Counted from the first letter of the stretch, positions 1-8,551 are shown. The stretch is 64,000 nucleotides of DNA from Rhodanobacter thiooxydans (GCF_030291135.1 NZ_CP127409.1:1488001-1552000), one strand, 5' to 3'. Numbers and translations are program-made. The notes: generated by a model from the letters alone, not told the origin.

Positions 1-980
1 GCTATGCCTGCATCGCGCTGCTGCTGGGCTACGGCCTGATCGCGTTCCGCGACCCGAACGGCATCCGCCCGCTGGTGCTGGGCGAGCGGATCAGCGGCGA
101 AGGCCGCGAATACGCAGTGGCATCGGAGTCGGTGGCGCTGGACATCCTCGGCTTCAAGCGCATCCGCGACGTGGCGCCGGGCGAGGCGGTGATCATCACC
201 GACGACGGCCAGCTGCATACCCGCCGCTGCGCCGAGGGCGCGCCGCATACACCGTGCATCTTCGAATACGTCTACCTGGCGCGGCCTGATTCGATGATCG
301 AGGACGTCTCGGTGTACAAGGCGCGCCTGCGCATGGGCGAGAAGCTGGCCGAGAAGATCCTGCGCGAGCGGCCCGACCACGGCATCGACGCGGTGATCCC
401 GATCCCCGACACCGCGCGCACCGCCGCCAGCGCGCTGGCCGGTGCGCTCGGCGTGCCGTTCCGCGAGGGCTTCGTCAAGAACCGTTACATCGGCCGCACC
501 TTCATCATGCCGGGGCAGGGCGAGCGGGTGAAATCGGTGCGCCGCAAGCTCAACGCGATCGACCTGGAGTTCCGCAAGAAGAACGTGCTGCTGGTGGACG
601 ACTCGATCGTGCGCGGCACCACCTCGAAGCAGATCATCCAGATGGCCCGCGACGCCGGCGCGAAGAACGTCTACTTCGCCTCTGCCGCGCCGCCGGTACG
701 CTACCCGAACGTGTACGGCATCGACATGCCGTCGGCCTCGGAACTGGTCGCCGCGGGGCGCACCGAGAAGGAGATCGAGCAGACGCTGGGCGCCGACTGG
801 CTGATCTATCAGGACCTGAAGGACCTGGTCTGGGCTGTGCAGGATGGCAACGAGGAGCTGAAGCAGTTCGACACCTCGTGCTTCTCCGGCGAATACGTCA
901 CCGGCCTCGACCAGAGCTACCTGGAGCAGATCGAGATGCTGCGTTCGGACGACGCCAAGGCCGCGCGGCGGGCGGTCTGA
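1..980 (+). CDS. purF: Amidophosphoribosyltransferase, 3' part (partial at window edge)
   Basis: PurF catalyses the first committed step of purine synthesis, making 5-phosphoribosylamine from PRPP and glutamine in the cytoplasm. The reading frame is already open at base 3 and runs to a TGA at 978-980, leaving about 325 residues of a protein usually near 500. The visible part begins with the end of the glutamine amidotransferase domain ([13 protein letters not shown]) and contains the whole phosphoribosyltransferase domain with the PRPP-binding motif [14 protein letters not shown]. The N-terminal catalytic cysteine lies upstream of the window. The next gene follows after 22 bases on the same strand. 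The identification is firm; only the truncation by the window edge limits it. Confidence 0.97.
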   Translation, partial: YACIALLLGYGLIAFRDPNGIRPLVLGERISGEGREYAVASESVALDILGFKRIRDVAPGEAVIITDDGQLHTRRCAEGAPHTPCIFEYVYLARPDSMIEDVSVYKARLRMGEKLAEKILRERPDHGIDAVIPIPDTARTAASALAGALGVPFREGFVKNRYIGRTFIMPGQGERVKSVRRKLNAIDLEFRKKNVLLVDDSIVRGTTSKQIIQMARDAGAKNVYFASAAPPVRYPNVYGIDMPSASELVAAGRTEKEIEQTLGADWLIYQDLKDLVWAVQDGNEELKQFDTSCFSGEYVTGLDQSYLEQIEMLRSDDAKAARRAV

Positions 981-1002
981 GCCAGCGTCCGGGCGGCGCG
1001 CC

Positions 1003-1812
1003 ATGACCGACCTGCATGCCGCCGCCAAGCGCTGCCTCGAGGCCGCCGACCCGGCTGAAAAGCTGCGCCTCACCCACGAAACCTGGCAGGCCTTCCGCGC
1101 GGGCGAATGGCGTGCGGACCCCGCATCGCCGCCGCCCGAGCCGATCGGCCCGCCCGGTCGGCCGGCAAAACCGCAACTGGTCAACGCCCGTCAGCTGCCG
1201 CAGCGTGGACTGGGCAGCGAAGCAGGCCGCGTCGCCCTGGTGCACGCGGTGGCGCACATCGAGTTCAACGCGATCAACCTGGCCTGGGACGCGGTGTATC
1301 GTTTCCGCGGCATGCCGGCGGACTATTACCGCGACTGGGCCAGCTGTGCCCATGACGAAGCGCGCCACTTCGCGCTGCTATCCGACCGGTTGGCCGAGCT
1401 GGGTCACGCCTACGGCGACTTCGACGCCCACGACGGCCTGTGGGCGATGGCCGAGAAGACCGCCGATAGCGACACCGCGCGGATGGCGCTGGTACCGCGA
1501 GTGCTGGAGGCGCGCGGGCTGGACGTCACCCCCGGCATGATCGAACGGCTGCGCGGACTCGGCGACGAACGCACGGTGGCGATCCTGGAGGTGATCCTGC
1601 GCGAGGAAGTGGCCCACGTCGCCGCCGGCACCCGCTGGTACCTGTACTGCTGCGAGCGCGACAACCTCGACCCGATCGAGACGTTCTTCACCCTGCTGCG
1701 CGACTACATGGGCGTGAGCCTGCGCGGGCCGTTCAATCGGCCGGCGCGGCTTGAGGCGGGTTTTGTCGAAGAGGAGCTCGACCGGCTGGCCGCCTTGGCT
1801 CCGACCGGCTGA
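1003..1812 (+). CDS. Ferritin-like DUF455 family protein
   Basis: This 269-residue protein matches the DUF455 (COG2833) family, a ferritin-like four-helix fold with a predicted di-metal site. Candidate ligands are visible in three helices: HIEFNAINLAWD near residues 85-96, HDEARHF near 117-123 and REEVAHV near 200-206, giving ExxH pairs at about 119/122 and 202/205. No signal peptide or membrane segment is seen, so it is probably cytoplasmic. Its substrate is unknown; the family is distantly related to the tRNA hydroxylase MiaE, but I would not assign that activity. It lies 22 bases after purF, probably co-transcribed, and ends just before the convergent tRNA-Pro terminator. Confidence 0.8.
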   Translation: MTDLHAAAKRCLEAADPAEKLRLTHETWQAFRAGEWRADPASPPPEPIGPPGRPAKPQLVNARQLPQRGLGSEAGRVALVHAVAHIEFNAINLAWDAVYRFRGMPADYYRDWASCAHDEARHFALLSDRLAELGHAYGDFDAHDGLWAMAEKTADSDTARMALVPRVLEARGLDVTPGMIERLRGLGDERTVAILEVILREEVAHVAAGTRWYLYCCERDNLDPIETFFTLLRDYMGVSLRGPFNRPARLEAGFVEEELDRLAALAPTG

Positions 1813-1832
1813 CGAACCCGTGCGGAACACAC

Positions 1833-1857
1833 AAAAAAGCCGGCGCGAGGCCGGCTT
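1833..1857 (-). terminator. Rho-independent terminator of tRNA-Pro
   Basis: An 8-bp stem (AAGCCGGC, 1837-1844, with GCCGGCTT, 1850-1857) and a 5-base loop are followed, reading the minus strand, by a run of six T. It sits directly downstream of tRNA-Pro and may also stop read-through from the convergent DUF455 gene. Confidence 0.8.
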
Positions 1858-1869
1858 GATCGTCGAATT

Positions 1870-1946
1870 TGGTCGGGGTGACAGGATTCGAACCTGCGAC
1901 TTCTACGTCCCGAACGTAGCGCTCTACCAGGCTGAGCTACACCCCG
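1870..1946 (-). tRNA. tRNA-Pro (anticodon CGG)
   Basis: The reverse strand folds as a 77-base cloverleaf. The acceptor stem is CGGGGTG/CACCCCG with discriminator A and an encoded CCA (complement at 1870-1872). The anticodon stem CTACG/CGTAG encloses the loop TTCGGGA, so the anticodon is CGG, reading CCG codons. The T arm has the usual GGTTCGAATCC. CCG is expected to be a common proline codon in this GC-rich genome. Its own promoter (1960-1988) and terminator (1833-1857) flank it. Confidence 0.97.
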
Positions 1947-1959
1947 TGGGAAGCCGCGT

Positions 1960-1988
1960 ATCTTAATCGCCGATCGGGGGCTTGGCAA
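1960..1988 (-). promoter_or_regulatory. Sigma-70-type promoter of tRNA-Pro
   Basis: On the minus strand a -35 box TTGCCA (1988-1983) and a -10 box TAAGAT (1965-1960) are separated by exactly 17 bases. The -10 box is followed by a GC-rich discriminator (ACGCGGC), as is usual for stable RNA promoters under stringent control. Transcription would start a few bases upstream of the tRNA. Confidence 0.65.
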
Positions 1989-2047
1989 CAGGTTCGATGC
2001 ATCCGCTGGACGATCCGCTGCGGAAGGGCGGCGGCGTTCTGTTAATC

Positions 2048-2083
2048 TTGACGGCTGCCGTCGCGCGTTCTGTCGTGCGACGG
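2048..2083 (+). promoter_or_regulatory. Possible hisS promoter with inverted repeat
   Basis: A good -35 box TTGACG (2048-2053) stands 17 bases before a weak -10 candidate TGTCGT (2071-2076). A 7-bp inverted repeat (CCGTCGC at 2058-2064, GCGACGG at 2077-2083) overlaps the core. The -35 is convincing and the -10 is not. Confidence 0.3.
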
Positions 2084-2111
2084 AATGCCCCCATCGTCAG
2101 TAGAGGATTCC

Positions 2112-3491
2112 ATGGCGCTTACCCCGGCCCGCACCATGCCCGGCGTGCTCGAGCTGCTGCCGCTCGACCAGGTCGCGTTCCAGCGCATGCTCGACGTGAT
2201 CCGCCGCAACTACGAGCGTTTCGGCTTCCTGGCCATCGAGACGCCGGTGATCGAATACTCCGACGTGCTGCTGACCAAGAGCGGCGGCGAGACCGAGCGG
2301 CAGGTGTACTTCGTGCAGTCCACCGGCGCGCTGGGCAAGGCCGACGAGGGCACCCCCGAACTGGCGCTGCGCTTCGACCTCACCGTGCCGCTGGCGCGCT
2401 ACGTGGCCGAGCACGAGCGCGACCTCAGCTTCCCGTTCCGCCGCTACCAGATGCAGAAGGTGTACCGCGGCGAACGCGCGCAGCGCGGGCGCTTCCGCGA
2501 GTTCTACCAGTGCGACATCGACGTGATCGGCAAGGACGCGTTGTCGGTGCGCTACGACGCCGAGATCCCGGCGGTGATCTACAGCGTGTTCCGCGAACTG
2601 GACATCGGCCCGTTCACCATCCAGCTCAACAACCGCAAGCTCATGCGCGGCTACTTCGAGAGCCTGGGCATCGTCGACGGCGAGCAGCAGATGCTGGTGC
2701 TGCGCGAGGTGGACAAGCTGGACAAGCGCGGCGCCGACTACGTGCGCGACACGCTGACCGGCGAAGCGTTCGGCCTGAGCGCTGAGGTGGCGCAAAAGAT
2801 CCTCGCCTTCGTGCAGGTGCGCTCGACCTCGCTGCAGGACGCGCTGGACAAGCTCGATGCGCTCGGCGCCGGGCCGGAGGCGATGGAGCAGGGCCGCAGC
2901 GAGCTGAAGGAAGTGCTGGGCCTGATCCACGCGTTCGGCGTGCCGCAGACGCACTATGCGCTGAACCTGTCGATCGCCCGCGGCCTCGACTACTACACCG
3001 GCACGGTCTACGAGACCACGCTGAACGACCATCCGCAGATCGGCTCGATTTGCTCTGGCGGCCGCTACGAGAACCTGGCCGGCCAGTACACCAGGTCGCA
3101 CCTGCCCGGCGTCGGCATCTCGATCGGCCTGACCCGGCTGTACTGGCAGCTGCGCGACGCCGGCCTGATCGATACGGCGAAGAGCACCGTCGACGTGCTG
3201 GTGACCCAGATGGACGAGGCGCAACTGCCCGCCTACCTGGCGCTGGCCAGCGAGCTGCGTGGCGCCGGCATCGCCACCGAGGTGGTGCTGGAAGGCGGCA
3301 AGCTCGGCAAGCAGTTCAAGTACGCCGACCGCGCCGGCATCCGCTTCGTGGTGGTGCTGGGCGAGGACGAACTCGCCCGCGGCGTGGTGACGGTGAAGGA
3401 CCTGCGCCGCGAGGACCAGTTCGAGGTGGCGCGCAGCGAACTGGTCAAGACGCTGCGGGTGGAGCTGGAGCAGGCCGCGGCGATGGGGTGA
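2112..3491 (+). CDS. hisS: Histidine--tRNA ligase
   Basis: HisS is a class II aminoacyl-tRNA synthetase that charges tRNA-His in the cytoplasm. The 459-residue product shows class II and histidine-specific motifs in order: [11 protein letters not shown] (about residue 90), [17 protein letters not shown] (about 125), the histidine-binding [12 protein letters not shown] (about 290) and [12 protein letters not shown] (about 315), then a C-terminal anticodon-binding domain (VLVTQMDE onward). I chose the ATG at 2112 rather than the in-frame ATG at 2085 because a GAGG ribosome-binding site (2103-2106) fits only the former and the shorter N-terminus matches the family. A palindromic repeat follows the gene. 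Confidence 0.96.
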   Translation: MALTPARTMPGVLELLPLDQVAFQRMLDVIRRNYERFGFLAIETPVIEYSDVLLTKSGGETERQVYFVQSTGALGKADEGTPELALRFDLTVPLARYVAEHERDLSFPFRRYQMQKVYRGERAQRGRFREFYQCDIDVIGKDALSVRYDAEIPAVIYSVFRELDIGPFTIQLNNRKLMRGYFESLGIVDGEQQMLVLREVDKLDKRGADYVRDTLTGEAFGLSAEVAQKILAFVQVRSTSLQDALDKLDALGAGPEAMEQGRSELKEVLGLIHAFGVPQTHYALNLSIARGLDYYTGTVYETTLNDHPQIGSICSGGRYENLAGQYTRSHLPGVGISIGLTRLYWQLRDAGLIDTAKSTVDVLVTQMDEAQLPAYLALASELRGAGIATEVVLEGGKLGKQFKYADRAGIRFVVVLGEDELARGVVTVKDLRREDQFEVARSELVKTLRVELEQAAAMG

Positions 3492-3512
3492 GGGCGCTAT
3501 TGCCTTTGACGT

Positions 3513-3540
3513 CGTCATTCTCGTGTTCGCGGGAATGACG
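3513..3540. repeat. GTCATTC/GAATGAC palindromic intergenic repeat
   Basis: CGTCATTC (3513-3520) and GAATGACG (3533-3540) form an 8-bp inverted repeat that extends by about three more pairs around a 6-base loop. It resembles the dispersed GTCATTC...GAATGAC palindromes that I recall as common between genes in xanthomonads. It lies between hisS and the lyase gene and overlaps the more upstream candidate starts of the latter. Confidence 0.6.
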
Positions 3541-3555
3541 GTAACAACATGGAGC

Positions 3556-5454
3556 ATGACTGCAGTGGGTGAAACGATTCTTCTCGACGGCAGCAGCCTG
3601 ACGCGCGCGCAGCTGGTGGCAGTGGCACGGCAAGGCGCATCGGTGGCGCTGGATCAGGTGCAGCTCAAGCGCGTGCAGCGCGCCGCCGATTTCCTGGCCG
3701 ACAAGGTCAGCTGCGGCGAGCCGACCTATGGCGTCACCACCGGCTTCGGCAGCAACGCCGACAAGCTGCTCGGCGCGCACCGCGTGCGTGACGAGCTGCC
3801 GGGGAGCCAGTCCGCCGAAGGCACGCTGATGGAGGAGCTGCAGCACAACCTGATCATCACGCACGCGGTCTGCGTCGGCAAACCGTTTGCGGCCGACGTG
3901 GTGCGGGCGATGCTGCTGATCCGCATCAACACGCTGATGCGCGGGCACTCCGGCATCCGCGTGAGCACGCTGGAAGCGCTGGCCGCGATGCTCAATGCCG
4001 GCGTGGTGCCGGTGGTGCCGGAGAAGGGCTCGGTCGGCGCCAGCGGCGATCTGGCACCGCTGTCGCACCTGGCCATCGTGCTGCTCGGCGGCGGCGAGGC
4101 GTTCTGGCAGGGCGAGCGGTTGAGCGGCGCCGAGGCGCTGAAGCGCGCCGGGCTCGCACCGATCCGGTTGTCGTTCAAGGAAGGTCTGGCGCTCAACAAC
4201 GGCACCGCGCAGATGCTGGCCACCGCCGCGCTGGCGCTGGATGCGCTGGAGCAGTTGCTGAACACCGCCGACCTCGCCGCGGCGATGACGCTGGACGCCT
4301 TCGCCGGCCGCAGCGGCGCGCTGCGTGCGGACGTCCACGCGCTGCGCCCGCATCCGGGCCAGGTGGAGACCGCCGCGCACGTGCGCGAACTGCTGGCCGA
4401 TTCCACCCTGCTCGACATTCCGTACCACCTGGTGCCGCGCTTCAAGCCGTGGAGCGCCGAGGCGTGGAGCGAAGCCGACGACCAGGCGCTCAGCTTCGAT
4501 ATCGGCTGGGACTGGGTGCCGGCCAACCAGCGCCACGGCCGCGAGGCGTTCTACGCGCGCTTCCTGCCGTTCAAGGGCGGCAAGAAGCATCAGCCGCAGG
4601 ACGCCTACAGCCTGCGCTGCATGCCGCAGGTGCATGGTGCGGTGCGCGACGCCTGGGCGCAGGCCTGCCGGGTGATCGATATCGAGTTGAACTCGGTCAC
4701 CGACAACCCGCTGATCTTCCCGGACAACGATGGAGCGCCGTTCATCGAGGAGCAGGTGATCTCGGCCGGCCACTTCCACGGCATGCCGCTGGCACTGGCG
4801 ATGAGCTACGTGAAGGCGGCCATCCCGGTGCTCGCCTCGATCTCCGAGCGCCGGCTCAACAAGCTGGTCGACCCGGCCACCAACGACGGCTTGCCGGCTT
4901 TCCTCACCGGCAATGAGGACGGCACCGATTCCGGCTTCATGATCGTGCAGTACACCGCCGCGGCGCTGGTCAACGACCTCGCCACGCGCGCGCACCCGGC
5001 CAGCGTGTACTCGGTGCCGACCAGCGCGAACGCCGAGGACCACGTCTCGATGGGTGCCAACGAGGCTCGCCACGTGCTGGAGATGATGGAAGACCTCGGC
5101 CACGTGCTGGCACTGGAGCTGTACACCGCCGCGCAGGCGCTGGATTACCGCCAGGAAATGCTGAACGCGGCGCGCCGGCTGGCGACGCGCGGCGGCTGGC
5201 AGGCGCTCGCGGCGAAGATTGCCAACGCGCCGCGCGAAGGCCAGCCGCACTACGAACAGTTCGTCGCCGAAGTGCAGCAGCTCGCGGCGGCACTGGCCGG
5301 TGCCGGCGATTTCCACGCCGGCGCCAGCGTGCGCGATGCCCATGCGATCCTGCGCCGGCAGATCGGCTTCATGCACCGCGACCGCGCGATGGACGGCGAC
5401 GTGCGCACGGTCTGCACGCTGGTGCAGCAGGGCGCATTTCGCCCGGCGGCGTGA
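3556..5454 (+). CDS. HAL/PAL-type aromatic amino acid ammonia-lyase with an extra internal segment
   Basis: The family removes ammonia from histidine, tyrosine or phenylalanine using an MIO cofactor made from Ala-Ser-Gly, here residues 162-164 in GSVGASGDLAPL. Other active-site positions are present: YGVTTGFG (Tyr near 58), the ITHAVCVG histidine, LNNGTAQM, QDAYSLRCMPQVHGA, ISAGHFHGMP and EDHVSM. At 632 residues it is much longer than typical HutH (about 510). About 50 extra residues lie between HPGQ and QDAYSLRC, and the C-terminus is also extended. There are no hutU, hutI or hutG neighbours, so histidine catabolism is doubtful; the downstream genes look LPS-related. Upstream starts at 3523 (GTG) and 3535 (ATG) lie in a palindromic repeat, so I prefer the ATG at 3556, although its GGAG is unusually close. 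Confidence 0.8.
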   Translation: MTAVGETILLDGSSLTRAQLVAVARQGASVALDQVQLKRVQRAADFLADKVSCGEPTYGVTTGFGSNADKLLGAHRVRDELPGSQSAEGTLMEELQHNLIITHAVCVGKPFAADVVRAMLLIRINTLMRGHSGIRVSTLEALAAMLNAGVVPVVPEKGSVGASGDLAPLSHLAIVLLGGGEAFWQGERLSGAEALKRAGLAPIRLSFKEGLALNNGTAQMLATAALALDALEQLLNTADLAAAMTLDAFAGRSGALRADVHALRPHPGQVETAAHVRELLADSTLLDIPYHLVPRFKPWSAEAWSEADDQALSFDIGWDWVPANQRHGREAFYARFLPFKGGKKHQPQDAYSLRCMPQVHGAVRDAWAQACRVIDIELNSVTDNPLIFPDNDGAPFIEEQVISAGHFHGMPLALAMSYVKAAIPVLASISERRLNKLVDPATNDGLPAFLTGNEDGTDSGFMIVQYTAAALVNDLATRAHPASVYSVPTSANAEDHVSMGANEARHVLEMMEDLGHVLALELYTAAQALDYRQEMLNAARRLATRGGWQALAAKIANAPREGQPHYEQFVAEVQQLAAALAGAGDFHAGASVRDAHAILRRQIGFMHRDRAMDGDVRTVCTLVQQGAFRPAA

Positions 5455-5482
5455 CTCATCCTTTTTGACGGAAGCCAAGACC

Positions 5483-5881
5483 ATGAGCCTGATCCAGACC
5501 CCGGTGTCCTACGGCGAGCTGATCGACAAGATCACCATCCTGGAGATCAAGTCGCGCCGCATCACCGACGCGGCCAAGCTGACCAACGTGCGCAACGAGC
5601 TCGACCTGCTCAATGCAACCTGGGCCAGCGACGCGGCTTCGCAGACCGACATTTCCGACGAACGTGCCCGCCTGCTGGCGGTGAACGAGCTGCTGTGGGA
5701 CATCGAGGACCGCATCCGCCTGAAAGAGCGCGCACAGGCGTTCGATGCCGAGTTCGTCGAACTGGCGCGCTCGGTGTATTTCCGCAACGACGAACGCGCG
5801 GCGTTCAAGCGCGAGATCAACCTGAAGCTCGGCTCGCAGCTGGTCGAGGAAAAGTCGTACCAGGATTACCGCGCGGTCTAA
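5483..5881 (+). CDS. DUF6165 family small protein
   Basis: This 132-residue, charged and probably helical cytoplasmic protein begins SLIQTPVSYGELIDKITIL and matches what I know as the DUF6165 family. No catalytic motif, signal peptide or membrane segment is visible, and no function is assigned. The ATG at 5483 follows the lyase gene by 28 bases; the frame is open further upstream but family similarity begins here. The stop codon overlaps that of the convergent glycosyltransferase gene by 4 bases. The context suggests a link to lipopolysaccharide or sugar metabolism, which is inference only. Confidence 0.7.
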   Translation: MSLIQTPVSYGELIDKITILEIKSRRITDAAKLTNVRNELDLLNATWASDAASQTDISDERARLLAVNELLWDIEDRIRLKERAQAFDAEFVELARSVYFRNDERAAFKREINLKLGSQLVEEKSYQDYRAV

Positions 5882-6936
5882 AACAGCCGCATGTCGCGTG
5901 CGGTAGCCTCGTAGCGTTCGATGACGTCGTCCACGCCGATCAGATCCATCACGCCGGGCTTCTCGATCTTGCTGCCCCACGGGATTTCGCTGGCCGGTCG
6001 GCCGAGGTACTTGTGCGCGGCCTCGTCGTACTTGTCCACGCACCAGCGGCGGTCGGAATAGGGACCGGAGCGGTTCGGGTTGCTCGCCGCGTGCAGGCCG
6101 AGTACGCGGGTGCCCACCGCGTTGGCCATGTGCATCGGGCCGGAGTCCGGGGTCAGCAGCAGCTGCGCGCGGGCGAGCAGAGCCAGCAGCTTTTTCAGCG
6201 TGTCCTTGCCGGTGAGGTCGAGTGGTGTCGACTGGCATGCCGCCAGCACGGCGTCGGCCATCCCGCGCTCGAAGGTGGAGGGGCCACCGACCAACACCAC
6301 GCGCCAGTCGCGCGCGGCGGCATGGTCGATCACCGCGGCATAACGCTCCGGCCGCCAGTTGCGCAGCGCATGGCTGGAGGTGGGGCTGACCAGCAGGGTC
6401 GGCGTGTCGCCGGACAGCTGTTCGGCGGCCCAGGCGTGCGCTTCGTCGGGAATCGAGATGTCCCAACGCACCTGGGTCTGCTTCAGTCCCAACGGTTCGC
6501 AGAAGCTGCCGATCGCGTCCAGCACGTGCTCGCCGGTTCGCGCGGGAATGCGTTCGTTGACCACCAGTCCGTGCAGGTCCTTCGCGCGCGCGCGGTCGTA
6601 GCCGATGCGCCGATCGGCTTTGATGCCCAGGCTGAGCAGGTTCGAGCGCAGCGCCACCTGCATCTGCAGCAGCGCGTCGAAGCGCCGGCCGCGCAACGCC
6701 GCATGCACCGCGCGCATGCCGGCCCAGCCGGCGGCCTTGTCGAAGGTGACGAACTCCACCCCGGGCAGGTCGCCGACCAGCTTGCGTTCCAGCTTGCCGA
6801 CGATCCAGGTCAGCGAAGTTTGCGGCCATGCCTGCTGCAGGGTGCGCAGAAGCGGCACCACGTGGGTGACGTCGCCGATGGCGGAGGTGCGCAGCAGGCA
6901 GATCGAGGCGGGGGCAGTGATCGGGTTCGGGGTCAT
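5878..6936 (-). CDS. Glycosyltransferase family 9 (heptosyltransferase-like)
   Basis: GT9 enzymes transfer heptose from ADP-heptose onto the Kdo or heptose residues of the LPS inner core at the cytoplasmic face of the inner membrane. The 352-residue product has the N-terminal LLRTSAIGDVTHVVPLL motif with the conserved Asp22, a central LLVSPTSSHALRNWRPERY, and the C-terminal donor-site motif LTPDSGPMHMANAVGTRVLG. The length is typical for WaaC/WaaF. I cannot say which heptosyl step it performs. It is divergent from kdkA, whose product phosphorylates Kdo, so the two probably act on the same LPS inner core. Its stop overlaps that of the DUF6165 gene. Confidence 0.88.
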   Translation of the reverse strand: MTPNPITAPASICLLRTSAIGDVTHVVPLLRTLQQAWPQTSLTWIVGKLERKLVGDLPGVEFVTFDKAAGWAGMRAVHAALRGRRFDALLQMQVALRSNLLSLGIKADRRIGYDRARAKDLHGLVVNERIPARTGEHVLDAIGSFCEPLGLKQTQVRWDISIPDEAHAWAAEQLSGDTPTLLVSPTSSHALRNWRPERYAAVIDHAAARDWRVVLVGGPSTFERGMADAVLAACQSTPLDLTGKDTLKKLLALLARAQLLLTPDSGPMHMANAVGTRVLGLHAASNPNRSGPYSDRRWCVDKYDEAAHKYLGRPASEIPWGSKIEKPGVMDLIGVDDVIERYEATARDMRLF

Positions 6937-6970
6937 GGGGCTGGGTTAGAATCCGGGGCAGTCACCGGGC

Positions 6971-7702
6971 ATGATGATGCAGGAACGAACCCACAAGGAT
7001 GCCGAAGGCGCGATTCTGTTCGACGCCGAGGCATCGCCACAAGTCGGGCGCGACTGGTTCGCGCCGGATTACTGGCGCGAACGTGGTGCGTTGCGCACGC
7101 AGGCCGGCGGTCGCGGCGGCGTCGCGATCGTGGCCACGCCGGTGGGCGAATGCGTGCTGCGGCATTATCGTCGTGGCGGCCTGGTCGCCGCGCTGATGGG
7201 CGATCGGTATCTGTGGACCGGGGCCGACCGCACGCGTCCGTTCGCGGAATTCCGCCTGCTCGCCGAGATCGCCCGGCTGGAACTGCCCGGTCCGGCGGTG
7301 GTGGCCGCGCGGTATCGCCGGCATGGCCCGTACTACACCGCCGACCTGATCACCCGCCGCATCGCCGACGCGCAGACCCTGGCCGAGTGCCTGGCGGCAG
7401 GGCGGCTGGATGGCGAGCTGGCGGAGGAGGTCGGGGCGCTGGTGGCGCGCTTCCATCGTGACGGCGTCTGGCACGCCGACCTGAATGCGCACAACGTGCT
7501 GGTGGCGCCAGGCGCGCTGTATTTGATCGACTTCGACCGTGGCCGCATGCGCATCCCGGCTACCGCCTGGCAGCAGGCGAACCTGCAGCGCCTGCGCCGG
7601 TCGCTGCTCAAGCTGGGCGCGACCGCCGACGGCGAGGCGGCGTTCGAGAAGAACGTCTGGCAACCACTGCTGCATCGCTACGGGCGTACGCTGGCCCCAT
7701 GA
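6971..7702 (+). CDS. kdkA: 3-deoxy-D-manno-octulosonic acid (Kdo) kinase
   Basis: KdkA phosphorylates Kdo in the LPS inner core using ATP, at the inner membrane. The 243-residue product has the kinase-like catalytic loop WHADLNAHNVL (His168, Asp170) and the metal-binding IDFDRGRMR near 188-196, in the order known for the KdkA/WaaP family. The N-terminal part (YWRERGALRTQAGGRGGV) corresponds to the nucleotide-binding lobe. Three successive ATG codons begin at 6971; I took the first, and no strong ribosome-binding site decides between them. A TAGAAT box at 6947-6952 may be a -10 element, inside the short divergent region with the GT9 gene. The stop overlaps the next start by ATGA. Confidence 0.9.
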   Translation: MMMQERTHKDAEGAILFDAEASPQVGRDWFAPDYWRERGALRTQAGGRGGVAIVATPVGECVLRHYRRGGLVAALMGDRYLWTGADRTRPFAEFRLLAEIARLELPGPAVVAARYRRHGPYYTADLITRRIADAQTLAECLAAGRLDGELAEEVGALVARFHRDGVWHADLNAHNVLVAPGALYLIDFDRGRMRIPATAWQQANLQRLRRSLLKLGATADGEAAFEKNVWQPLLHRYGRTLAP

Positions 7703-8457
7703 ACTGGCATCTGCATTTTCTTGGCGTGGGCGCCGCGCACGCGGTGGAGCTGGGCTCGTCGGCGGTGGTGCTGGAACGTGCCGGCGTACCGCTGCTGCTG
7801 ATCGACTGCGGCCCCGACACGCTCGACCGCTACCTGGCGGTGTACGACGCGTTGCCGCCGGCCGTGTTCATCACGCACACTCACATGGACCACGTGGCCG
7901 GGCTGGAGCAGCTGTTCATCCGCCTGTGGTTCGACCCGCACCTGCGCGGCACCACCCGGGTGTTTGTCCACGCCGCGCTGGTGCCATGGCTGCAGACGCG
8001 CGTCGCCGATTACCCCGGTGCGCTGGCCGAGGGTGGCGCCAATTTCTGGGAGGCGTTCCGCCTGGTGCCGTGCACCCGCGGTTTCTGGCTGGATGACCTG
8101 TGGTTCGACGTGTTCGCCACCCGCCACCATGTGCCGGGCACCTCGTACGGCCTGGCGCTGGAGGGCAGCTTCGTCTACACCGGCGATACCCGGCCGATTC
8201 CCGAAGTGCTGGCCAGCCGTGCCGGTGCCGGCGAAATCATCGCCCACGACTGCGGCCTGGTCGGCAACCCCTCGCACACCGGCATCGACGACGTCGAGCG
8301 CGAGTATCCGAAGGCATGGCGCGCCCGACTGCTGCTTTACCACTACGGCAGCGAAGCCGACGGCACGGCGCTGGCTTCACTCGGCTATCGCATCGCCAGC
8401 CCCGGCGAACGGGTTGCCTTGCCCGCCCCGGTGGAGCCCAGGGCTGACGCTGGCTGA
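7699..8457 (+). CDS. MBL-fold (RNase Z/AIM-1-like) metal-dependent hydrolase
   Basis: This 252-residue protein has the metallo-beta-lactamase fold: the N-terminal strand LHFLGVGAAHAVELGSS, the zinc motif THTHMDH (His60, His62, Asp64, His65), RHHVPGTSYGLALE in the middle, YTGDTRP with the bridging aspartate, and late histidines in AHDC and YHYGS. The opening LGVGAAHA resembles RNase Z-like phosphodiesterases more than lactamases. There is no signal peptide. It overlaps kdkA by 4 bases and is probably translated with it, so a role in the LPS cassette is possible. The substrate cannot be read from the sequence. Confidence 0.8.
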   Translation: MNWHLHFLGVGAAHAVELGSSAVVLERAGVPLLLIDCGPDTLDRYLAVYDALPPAVFITHTHMDHVAGLEQLFIRLWFDPHLRGTTRVFVHAALVPWLQTRVADYPGALAEGGANFWEAFRLVPCTRGFWLDDLWFDVFATRHHVPGTSYGLALEGSFVYTGDTRPIPEVLASRAGAGEIIAHDCGLVGNPSHTGIDDVEREYPKAWRARLLLYHYGSEADGTALASLGYRIASPGERVALPAPVEPRADAG

Positions 8458-8473
8458 ATCCGTGCCCGCTCGC

Positions 8474-8503
8474 TTGCCTGCATGGCCCTGCTGCCGTTAT
8501 TCT
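8474..8503 (+). promoter_or_regulatory. Possible promoter of tRNA-Ser
   Basis: TTGCCT (8474-8479) and TATTCT (8498-8503) are separated by 18 bases and would start transcription about 40 bases before the tRNA. Both boxes are imperfect. Confidence 0.3.
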
Positions 8504-8551
8504 TGCCGACTCTTTGAAGGACTGGATTGCCGCAAAGAGGGTCAAGTATGC

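Noticed and set aside
3523..3555. Upstream GTG (3523) and ATG (3535) starts for the lyase gene
   Set aside because: Both lie within the palindromic repeat and add residues without family support.
3556..5454. Calling the ammonia-lyase hutH
   Set aside because: The motifs fit the superfamily, but the extra segment, length and lack of hut neighbours do not support a specific histidase role.
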